Shown in pieces: positions 1-6,160 of a stretch of 34,037 nucleotides of DNA (its first letter is position 1; each line of letters starts with the position of its first letter). Both the position numbers and the translations under genes were made by a program. Origin of the DNA: JAUHWL01 sp964416385. Its GTDB lineage: Bacteria > Bacteroidota > Bacteroidia > Flavobacteriales > Schleiferiaceae. The stretch spans positions 1 through 34,037 of the forward strand of contig CAYQDW010000027.1 in assembly GCA_964416385.1 (NCBI GenBank), in the 5' to 3' direction. The notes under the pieces were generated by a model. It had not been told where the DNA came from, did not search any database, and worked only from the letters and a program-made list of their open reading frames with translations.

Positions 1-98
1 AAGGATTAGGGATGAAGGATTAGGGATGAAGGATTAGGGATGAAGGATTAGGGATGAAGGATTAGGGACTATGGACTATGTACCATGGACTAAGGGTT
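1..98. repeat. Heptad-phased tandem repeat array
   Basis: Fourteen consecutive 7-bp units run without phase loss. Units 1-9 alternate AAGGATT and AGGGATG, making a 14-bp higher-order repeat. They are followed by AGGGACT, ATGGACT, ATGTACC, ATGGACT and AAGGGTT. The left edge is the window edge, so the array may continue outside. It lies downstream of the minus-strand proline dehydrogenase gene. No coding frame in it resembles a protein. Confidence 0.9.
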
Positions 99-114
99 AC
101 AACCCATCTTTATA

Positions 115-162
115 AACCAATCAACCTTTTAGCCAGTCAACCAATAAGCCAGTCAACTATAA
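115..162. repeat. Three degenerate 16-bp tandem repeats
   Basis: Three adjacent 16-base units can be aligned at 115-130, 131-146 and 147-162. The last two begin with the same 11 bases (AGCCAGTCAAC); the first is more diverged (AACCAATCAAC). The array ends about 10 bases from the stop codon of the minus-strand proline dehydrogenase gene, so it probably lies in that gene's 3' untranslated region. Confidence 0.75.
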
Positions 163-172
163 AGTTTAAAAT

Positions 173-1351
173 TTACTTCGTCTTGGCCTTTCTTCTGCGT
201 TCTAGTTCGCGGTTTATCAAGGTAAGTTCACGTCCGGTTTGGCCGGCAACGCTGGTATTTTCTTCTGCTCTTCTAAACAGATATGGCATAACATCCTCTA
301 CCGGGCCAAAAGGCAGATACTTAACCACATTGTAACCGGCATGTGCCATGTTAAAGCTGATATTATCACTCATGCCATAAAGCTGCGAAACATATACGCG
401 TTGATCTTTTTTATCTAGCCCGTTGGCATTCATTAAAGTTGCTACCAATTGAGAACTGGTTTCATTATGTGTGCCAATCACACAATTACAAGCATCTATA
501 TTTTCAATCAAAAATGTAATGGCGGCATCATAGTCTTGATCACAGCTTGCCTTGTTTGGTTGAATAGGGTCTTTATAGCCCATTTCTTTCGCGCGTTCGC
601 GCTCTTTTTCCATGTACGCGCCACGCACAATCTTCACACCAAAATGATAGCCTTGTTCACGGGCTTTTGCAACACTCGTCTTGATATATGCCAATCTATC
701 CCAACGGTAAAGCTGCGCTGTATTGTAAATTAGAGCACGTTCACGGTTATATTTAGCCATTAATTCTTCAACCAAATTATCTACGGCTTGTTGTATCCAA
801 CTCTCTTCGGCATCTACCAATACGGGGATGTTTACAGCCGCAGCGGCCTCTGCAATTTCAGTATAACGCTGCCGCACGGTTTGCCATTCTTGTTTTTCTT
901 TCTCTGAGAGGGCTTGCCCAGTACTCACTTTTTCATAAAGTGCCAATCTGCCTAAGCCACTCGGTTTAAAAACACCAAAGGGGATGCCGGGGTTGGTTTT
1001 GGCATACTTTAGCGTTGCGATGGTCATGTTTTTGGTGCGGTCAAAATCGGCTTCACTTTCTTTGCCTTCAACAGAGTAATCTAAAATAGCACTCACATGT
1101 TGGTTGTGTAAAGCCGCGATGTGCATACCGCAATCTTCAATATTCTCTCCACCACAAAAATGCTCAAACACCGTTTGCTTAATTATACCTTTAATGGGTA
1201 AACCTACTGCAAAAGAGGCCTTTACAATACCTTGTAAAACAGATACCACTGCAGGGTGCGAAACACTCTGAAACATTAATTTGGCCTTTTGTAACTGTGC
1301 GTTGCTTTTTAGCGCAAAGGCGATTTCAGTATTTTGGAAATCAATTTTCAT
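173..1351 (-). CDS. Proline dehydrogenase (stand-alone PRODH)
   Basis: Flavoenzyme that oxidises L-proline to pyrroline-5-carboxylate, the first step of proline catabolism; electrons normally pass from FAD to the quinone pool. The 392-residue protein has the PRODH barrel hallmarks: DAEES at 180-184, RGAYME at 243-248, GTHNE at 293-297, and PYLFRRAEEN at 356-365, the C-terminal substrate-binding signature. It lacks the P5C dehydrogenase and DNA-binding domains of long PutA proteins, so it is the monofunctional type. The ATG start is supported by a TATATTTG promoter element just upstream. It is divergent from aroB. Confidence in family is high; the preferred electron acceptor cannot be read from sequence. 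Confidence 0.95.
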   Translation of the reverse strand: MKIDFQNTEIAFALKSNAQLQKAKLMFQSVSHPAVVSVLQGIVKASFAVGLPIKGIIKQTVFEHFCGGENIEDCGMHIAALHNQHVSAILDYSVEGKESEADFDRTKNMTIATLKYAKTNPGIPFGVFKPSGLGRLALYEKVSTGQALSEKEKQEWQTVRQRYTEIAEAAAAVNIPVLVDAEESWIQQAVDNLVEELMAKYNRERALIYNTAQLYRWDRLAYIKTSVAKAREQGYHFGVKIVRGAYMEKERERAKEMGYKDPIQPNKASCDQDYDAAITFLIENIDACNCVIGTHNETSSQLVATLMNANGLDKKDQRVYVSQLYGMSDNISFNMAHAGYNVVKYLPFGPVEDVMPYLFRRAEENTSVAGQTGRELTLINRELERRRKAKTK

Positions 1352-1373
1352 CTACAAGGAGGAATTATGGGGG

Positions 1374-1381
1374 CAAATATA
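1374..1381 (-). promoter_or_regulatory. -7 promoter element of the proline dehydrogenase gene
   Basis: On the minus strand this reads TATATTTG, a perfect match to the Bacteroidota -7 consensus TAnnTTTG, with 22 bases between it and the ATG at 1351. No clear -33 TTG was identified. Confidence 0.65.
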
Positions 1382-1394
1382 GATTTTGCAACCC

Positions 1395-1402
1395 TACCTT
1401 TG
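1395..1402 (+). promoter_or_regulatory. -7 promoter element of aroB
   Basis: TACCTTTG matches TAnnTTTG and lies 19 bases before the ATG at 1422. It decides the aroB start: an upstream in-frame TTG at 1386 would lie before the promoter. Confidence 0.55.
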
Positions 1403-1421
1403 TTGGCAAAAGCACGGCCTC

Positions 1422-2480
1422 ATGGAACGGTTTGGAACTAACATTTTACTGGGTGATGATGTGCTTGGCCATTTGCCCCAACTGCTAGATACCAGGTATG
1501 GTAAAGTGTTTGCATTGGTTGATGTTAATACCCATCAGCATTGTTTACCAATATTTTTAGAGCAGATAAATGATCAGCATAAGGTTGAGGTTTTAGAAGT
1601 GCCAGCAGGCGAAACAAGCAAAACGTTAGAAACGGCTGCCTCATTATGGCGTACATTAAATGAAAAAGGGGCAGATCGTCATGCTTTGCTCATAAATCTT
1701 GGAGGCGGCATGATCACAGATTTAGGAGGCTTTGTGGCTAGCGTATATAAACGGGGGATTGATTTTATACATATGCCAACCAGTTTATTGGGTATGGTTG
1801 ATGCATCTATTGGGGGTAAAACAGGTATTGATTTTGATGCCGTTAAAAACATGATTGGCACATTTAAGCAGCCAGATTTTACAATTATTTACCCTTCTTT
1901 TTTACAAACGCTGCCACATCGCGAACGCGTTGCCGGATTTGCAGAAGTGGTGAAACATGGCGCTTTACAAGGTAAACAGGCCCTAGCGCATTTTACGGAG
2001 TTGTGGGCTGAAGAGCAGTGGCACGCATTGATCAGAACATCGGCTGCTGTTAAGGTGGATATTGTTGCTAACGATTTTAAGGAACAAGACCAACGGCAAA
2101 AACTAAACTTTGGGCACACCATAGGCCACGCTATAGAAAGTTACTTTTTAGAACTAGGTTCGCCTATTTTGCATGGCGAAGCTGTTGCCGCCGGGATGCT
2201 TATGGAGGGCTGGCTAAGTACATCTTATGCCGCATTTCCTGCTACAGATCAGCAGTACTTTCAAAAGCTAATTCGAGATGTTTTCCCGGTACTTACCTGG
2301 CCAGAAAAAGATGATGAGCGTATTTTGAAATGGCTTCAATTTGATAAAAAAAATAGAGACAATAGCCTGCGGTTTGTTGCGCTTAATGCCTTTGGAGATG
2401 CCTTGTGTAATGTGCAAATAGCTCTAGAAGATGTGGCTTTGGCGTTGAGGTATTACAGAAAACTCATTGCAGGTGGGTAG
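1422..2480 (+). CDS. aroB: 3-dehydroquinate synthase
   Basis: Converts DAHP to 3-dehydroquinate, the second step of the shikimate pathway to aromatic amino acids and folate; NAD- and divalent-metal-dependent, cytoplasmic. From ATG 1422 the protein is 352 residues, normal for AroB. Visible motifs are the nucleotide-binding GGGMITDLGGF (about 94-104), the PTSLLGMVDASIGGKTG stretch after it, and metal ligands in AEVVKHG (Glu about 175), NFGHTIGH (about 229-236) and LHGEA (His about 251). The reading frame is open back to a TTG at 1386, but that would precede the likely promoter. The stop overlaps the start of aroA, so the two are probably co-transcribed and translationally coupled. Confidence 0.96.
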   Translation: MERFGTNILLGDDVLGHLPQLLDTRYGKVFALVDVNTHQHCLPIFLEQINDQHKVEVLEVPAGETSKTLETAASLWRTLNEKGADRHALLINLGGGMITDLGGFVASVYKRGIDFIHMPTSLLGMVDASIGGKTGIDFDAVKNMIGTFKQPDFTIIYPSFLQTLPHRERVAGFAEVVKHGALQGKQALAHFTELWAEEQWHALIRTSAAVKVDIVANDFKEQDQRQKLNFGHTIGHAIESYFLELGSPILHGEAVAAGMLMEGWLSTSYAAFPATDQQYFQKLIRDVFPVLTWPEKDDERILKWLQFDKKNRDNSLRFVALNAFGDALCNVQIALEDVALALRYYRKLIAGG

Positions 2481-3687
2481 TCAAAAGTTCAATCTTAGCG
2501 TGCCAACATTACTTTCTGGAAGCATTAGTTTGCCATTAAGTAAAAGTTTGTGCAATCGTGCACTTATTCTTATGGCGCAATTTCCTGAGCTACATATAAC
2601 TGCGTTGAGCAATGCAGACGATACCCGCATACTTAGCCACGCACTGCAAACTGCCTCAGGAGAAATTCAGGTGGGTGCTGCAGGTACCGCCATGCGATTT
2701 TTAACTGCTTTTTATGCAGCCAAACCAGGAAGTGATGTTCTACTCACGGGTTCTGAGCGTATGCACCAGCGCCCCATTGCCGTATTGGTTAATGCGCTCC
2801 GCCAACTGGGAGCGGATATAGCATTCACCGAAAAAGAAGGTTTTCCGCCTGTAAAAATTAATGGCGTGCAACTTTTGGCTAACCAGCTTACGCTAGATGC
2901 CGCGGTAAGTAGCCAATTTATATCTGCCTTAATGCTCATAGGTCCAACCATGCCAAAAGGATTAAAGTTAAAACTGTTGGGTGAAGCTGTTTCTCGGCCG
3001 TACATTAGCATGACTGCCAATCTGATGAACCAGCTTGGTTTACGGGTTGAGGTTTCTGCTGATGAAATAGTTGTTTATCCAACAACAGAAATTTTACCCA
3101 TAAGCTACACGCCAGAAGCCGACTGGAGCGCAGCTGCATTTTGGTATGGCCTTTTGGCTGGGGCACCGTCGGGTGAAATGGTATTGCAAGGTCTTGAAGA
3201 GAACAGCCTGCAAGGCGACAGCCGCTTGGTACGCATTTTTGAAGAATTAGGTGTAAAAACAACCTTTACTAATAAGGGCGTTAAGCTTGAAAAACGTGCC
3301 GCACAACTTCCTAGTAAGTTGGTTATAAACTTGGCCGACAATCCTGATTTGGCGCAGCCACTTGCCTTTACTTGTGCTGTTTTGGGCATCGGTGCAGATT
3401 TTCGTGGCTTGCAAACGCTGCGCATAAAAGAAACAGACCGATTGGCAGCCATTGCAACAGAGCTGGCCAAAGTTGGCGTTGCGGTTAAAACCACGGAGCG
3501 TAGCTTGCAGTTTACGGCTACCAAGATTCATGCGCCATCAGCTGCTTTTGAAACCTATGAAGACCATCGCATGGCGATGAGCGCGGCCATTCTGGCCACA
3601 CGTTTTCCTGTAACCATTAACAACCCCGAGGTCGTTTCTAAGTCGTATCCTGGCTTTTGGGATGAATTAGAATCAATTTTACATTGA
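2467..3687 (+). CDS. aroA: 3-phosphoshikimate 1-carboxyvinyltransferase (EPSP synthase)
   Basis: Transfers enolpyruvate from PEP to shikimate-3-phosphate, the sixth shikimate-pathway step; cytoplasmic. The 406-residue frame has the two-domain EPSPS pattern: SKSLCNRAL near the N-terminus, GAAGTAMRFLTA (about 70-81), KETDRLAA and EDHRMAMSA near the C-terminus. The glycine loop differs from the enteric GNAGTAMRPL motif at two positions (Asn to Ala, Pro to Phe), and the first motif has Cys where Ser is common. The start is either TTG 2467 or GTG 2473, overlapping aroB by 14 or 8 nt; no ATG is available. Downstream is a repeat-rich gap, then the convergent M3 peptidase. Confidence 0.95.
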   Translation: MQVGSQKFNLSVPTLLSGSISLPLSKSLCNRALILMAQFPELHITALSNADDTRILSHALQTASGEIQVGAAGTAMRFLTAFYAAKPGSDVLLTGSERMHQRPIAVLVNALRQLGADIAFTEKEGFPPVKINGVQLLANQLTLDAAVSSQFISALMLIGPTMPKGLKLKLLGEAVSRPYISMTANLMNQLGLRVEVSADEIVVYPTTEILPISYTPEADWSAAAFWYGLLAGAPSGEMVLQGLEENSLQGDSRLVRIFEELGVKTTFTNKGVKLEKRAAQLPSKLVINLADNPDLAQPLAFTCAVLGIGADFRGLQTLRIKETDRLAAIATELAKVGVAVKTTERSLQFTATKIHAPSAAFETYEDHRMAMSAAILATRFPVTINNPEVVSKSYPGFWDELESILH

Positions 3688-3719
3688 GATAGCTAAAGTG
3701 GCATAAGGCTTTACAGGCT

Positions 3720-3790
3720 GAAACCACCCCGTCTTAGCCTCCGCATGTTCTAGCTAATTCACCTCTTTTTGAAAAGATAGGGGCGTTTTC
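3720..3790. repeat. Imperfect inverted repeat between convergent genes
   Basis: GAAACCACCCC (3720-3730) is the imperfect complement (9 of 11) of GGGGCGTTTTC (3780-3790). Between them CCTCTTTTT-GAAAAGATAGG (from 3762) can form an inner hairpin. The shape is that of a degraded palindromic intergenic repeat. It sits between the convergent 3' ends of aroA and the M3 peptidase and could also act as a terminator, but no clean U-tract follows. Confidence 0.5.
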
Positions 3791-3838
3791 ATGTTGTTAT
3801 TCAAAGTTCTGGAACCTTGTCAAGTACACAATAAAGTT

Positions 3839-3888
3839 CCTTCCCTTTGCTAAGCGAAAGTAGCTTTTGCAAAGTAAAAGACGGAAGG
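3839..3888. repeat. Second imperfect inverted repeat in the aroA/M3 gap
   Basis: CCTTCC (3839-3844) pairs with GGAAGG (3883-3888), and inside it CTTTGC (3845-3850) pairs with GCAAAG (3869-3874), giving a long interrupted hairpin. With the inverted repeat at 3720-3790 it accounts for most of the 237-base gap. No coding potential is seen here. Confidence 0.5.
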
Positions 3889-3905
3889 ATTGCATTTCGA
3901 CATTC

Positions 3906-3931
3906 CTAAATCTCAAATCTCAAATCAAATC
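3906..3931. repeat. Heptad repeat running into a stop codon
   Basis: Three 7-bp units, CTAAATC, TCAAATC and TCAAATC, then a partial AAATC. On the minus strand the units read GATTTGA, and the TGA stop codon of the M3 peptidase (3925-3927) lies within the repeat. Confidence 0.75.
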
Positions 3932-5955
3932 AGCCCTGCTCTGCGCAGCAACGCCTTTACATCTGGTTCATGCCCGCGGAAGCGCTTATAAAGTTCCATG
4001 GGGTGCTCGGTGCCTCCGCTTGATAACAATACCCTGAATTTTGAAGCGGTTTCTCCATCAAACAGGCCTTTTTCTTTGAAGAGTTCAAAGGCATCGGCAT
4101 CTAGCACCTCCGCCCATTTGTAGCTGTAATAGCCGGCACTGTATCCCCCCTGAAAAATGTGTGAGAAGGCGCAGCTGGTATTGCTCGTCTTGATGGGCTC
4201 AAAGAGTTGTGTTCTGGCAATGGCGTCTTGTTCATACGCGCCAACATCGTTAACAGGCCCATTTAATTGATGGTGCCAGGCCATATCAAGCATGCCAAAG
4301 CTAAGCTGGCGCAGCGTTGCGTAACCTTCGTTATAAGTAGCTGATGCTTTTAATCGCGCAATGTATTCCTCAGGAATTTTTTCTCCGGTTTCGTAATGGT
4401 GGGCAAAGAGGTCGAGCGCGTCTTTTTCGTAACACCAGTTTTCAAGAATTTGGCTTGGCAATTCCACAAAATCCCAATATACGCTGGTGCCACTCAGGCT
4501 CGGGTAGGTAGTGTTGGCTAGTATGCCGTGTAGAGCATGGCCAAATTCATGAAACAGTGTAGTAACCTCATTAAAAGTTAGAAGGCTAGGGGTTTTGGCC
4601 GTTGGCTTGGTAAAGTTGCATACAATGCTAATGTGCGGGCGAATGTTCTTTCCGTCCTTGCGTTTTTGACCGCGATAGCTGGTCATCCAAGCACCATTGC
4701 GTTTGCCTTTACGAGGAAAGAAATCGGCATAGAAAAGCGCAAGATGGCTACCGTCTTTATCCAGCACCTCATAGGTGATTACATCAGGGTGGTATTTGTC
4801 AATATCTGCGCGCTCGTTAAAGGTTATTCCAAAGAGTTTGTTTGCAACTTGGAATACGCCATTAATGACATTTTCTAGCTTAAAATATGGTTTAAGTAGC
4901 TCATCATCTATGCTATATTTCTGCTTTTTCAATTTCTCAGCATAATAGCTGAAGTCCCACTGTCTAAAATCTTCTAGACCATCTGTTTCTTTGGCGAATT
5001 GTTTCACAGCCTCTAAATCTTTTTCTGCTGCTGGTCGGGCATAAGTGAACAATTCTTCTAAAAACGCTTCAACTTTTTTGGGTGTTTCGGCCATGCGTTC
5101 TTCCAACACAAAATGGGCATGGCTTGCATAGCCCAATAAGTTTGCCCGTTCTTTTCGCTTGGCCACAATGGCTTTTACCATTTCTTGGTTATCGTTTTCT
5201 GCTTTGCCAAATGCACGGCTACCATAGGCTTTGGCTATTTTTTCGCGCAGTGTGCGGTTTTTTGCATACGTCATAAATGGCATGTAGCTCGGTGCATCAA
5301 GCGTGAATACCCATTTGCCATCTAGGTTGCGTTGTGTGGCTTCTTCTGCAGCAGCATCAACGGCAAATTGTGGTAGGCCAGCCAGGTCGTTTTCATCATC
5401 AAGCACTAAAATAAAAGCATGGGTTTCAGCGAGTACATGCTCACCATACTGTAGGCTCAGGGTGGCCAGCTCTTTGTTAAGGGTGCGCAGTTTTTCTTTT
5501 TCCGTATCATTTAGGTTAGCCCCATTGCGCACAAAGCTTTTATAGGTTTTTTCTAGCAGTCTAAATTGCTCGTGATCAAGATTTTCGTTGTCCTTGTTTT
5601 CCCAGACCTCTTTTATACGGGCAAAGAGTTTTTCGTTGAGCAGAATGTCGTTACCATATTCTGTTAGCAACGGGCTAAAGTCGCGCGCAATTTTTTGTAT
5701 CGTGTCATTGGTTTCTGCGCTATTCAGATTAAAGAAGATTTCTGCCGTTCGGCTAACTTCTTCGCCACTGTAATCTAAGGCCGCAATGGTATTATTAAAG
5801 GTTGGAGATGCTGAGTTATTGGTGATGGCATTTACTTCTTCGCGCGCAGCCGCAATAGCACTTTCTAAAGCAGGTAAGAAATGCGATTCTTTAATATGGG
5901 TAAACGGTGTACTTTCAAAAGGGGTATTAAAGGTTCCGATAAGTGGATTGCTCAT
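3925..5955 (-). CDS. M3 family metallopeptidase (peptidyl-dipeptidase Dcp / oligopeptidase A type)
   Basis: Zinc oligopeptidase of the thimet/Dcp family that trims short peptides, in the cytoplasm or periplasm. The 676-residue protein has an all-helical N-terminal half and a catalytic C-terminal half with HEFGH at 469-473 (two His ligands plus the catalytic Glu) and the third ligand Glu at about 498 in VELPSQ, the normal family spacing. No signal peptide is visible, so I infer a cytoplasmic location. The ATG at 5955 has a TATATTCG promoter element upstream. It is divergent from the PpiD-like gene. Dcp and oligopeptidase A cannot be separated with certainty by eye; length and spacing favour Dcp. 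Confidence 0.94.
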   Translation of the reverse strand: MSNPLIGTFNTPFESTPFTHIKESHFLPALESAIAAAREEVNAITNNSASPTFNNTIAALDYSGEEVSRTAEIFFNLNSAETNDTIQKIARDFSPLLTEYGNDILLNEKLFARIKEVWENKDNENLDHEQFRLLEKTYKSFVRNGANLNDTEKEKLRTLNKELATLSLQYGEHVLAETHAFILVLDDENDLAGLPQFAVDAAAEEATQRNLDGKWVFTLDAPSYMPFMTYAKNRTLREKIAKAYGSRAFGKAENDNQEMVKAIVAKRKERANLLGYASHAHFVLEERMAETPKKVEAFLEELFTYARPAAEKDLEAVKQFAKETDGLEDFRQWDFSYYAEKLKKQKYSIDDELLKPYFKLENVINGVFQVANKLFGITFNERADIDKYHPDVITYEVLDKDGSHLALFYADFFPRKGKRNGAWMTSYRGQKRKDGKNIRPHISIVCNFTKPTAKTPSLLTFNEVTTLFHEFGHALHGILANTTYPSLSGTSVYWDFVELPSQILENWCYEKDALDLFAHHYETGEKIPEEYIARLKASATYNEGYATLRQLSFGMLDMAWHHQLNGPVNDVGAYEQDAIARTQLFEPIKTSNTSCAFSHIFQGGYSAGYYSYKWAEVLDADAFELFKEKGLFDGETASKFRVLLSSGGTEHPMELYKRFRGHEPDVKALLRRAGLI

Positions 5956-5981
5956 TTTATTATGCTGTTTTTTAGGCGTTG

Positions 5982-5989
5982 CGAATATA
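5982..5989 (-). promoter_or_regulatory. -7 promoter element of the M3 peptidase gene
   Basis: The minus strand reads TATATTCG, the same octamer found before the PpiD-like, permease and pabB genes, 26 bases before the ATG at 5955. Confidence 0.55.
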
Positions 5990-6071
5990 ACCAGCCTGCG
6001 CCACTAAGGCCAACCATGAGTATAAGAATTACAACCCATTGGCGTAATGCTAATGCATTGTTTTTGAGTTT

Positions 6072-6087
6072 ATTAGATTAATCTAAT
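6072..6087. promoter_or_regulatory. Perfect 16-bp palindrome in a divergent intergenic region
   Basis: ATTAGATTAATCTAAT is its own reverse complement over all 16 bases. It lies between the divergent M3 peptidase and PpiD-like genes, 39 bases before the TATATTCG element of the latter. It could be an operator for a dimeric regulator; AT-rich chance is the alternative. Confidence 0.3.
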
Positions 6088-6126
6088 GCCTGTTATTTTT
6101 TGATGCGTCCTTTTACCTTGAAATGG

Positions 6127-6134
6127 TATATTCG
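6127..6134 (+). promoter_or_regulatory. -7 promoter element of the PpiD-like gene
   Basis: TATATTCG, 26 bases before the ATG at 6161; the same octamer and almost the same spacing as on the divergent M3 gene. Confidence 0.55.
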
Positions 6135-6160
6135 CACCCTTGAATTAAAAAGAAGACAGA

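Noticed and set aside
1..98. CRISPR array
   Set aside because: Units are 7 or 14 bp with no spacers and no cas genes nearby; it is a simple tandem repeat.
1386..1421. TTG extension of aroB
   Set aside because: Upstream of the TACCTTTG element and adds 12 residues without family likeness; ATG 1422 preferred.
1367..1441. A 24-codon frame starting MGANIDFATLPLL behind a perfect AAGGAGG, overlapping the start of aroB
   Set aside because: The likely aroB promoter (1395-1402) lies inside it and the proline dehydrogenase promoter overlaps it on the other strand, so it is probably not transcribed; SD-led starts are rare here. Treated as chance.
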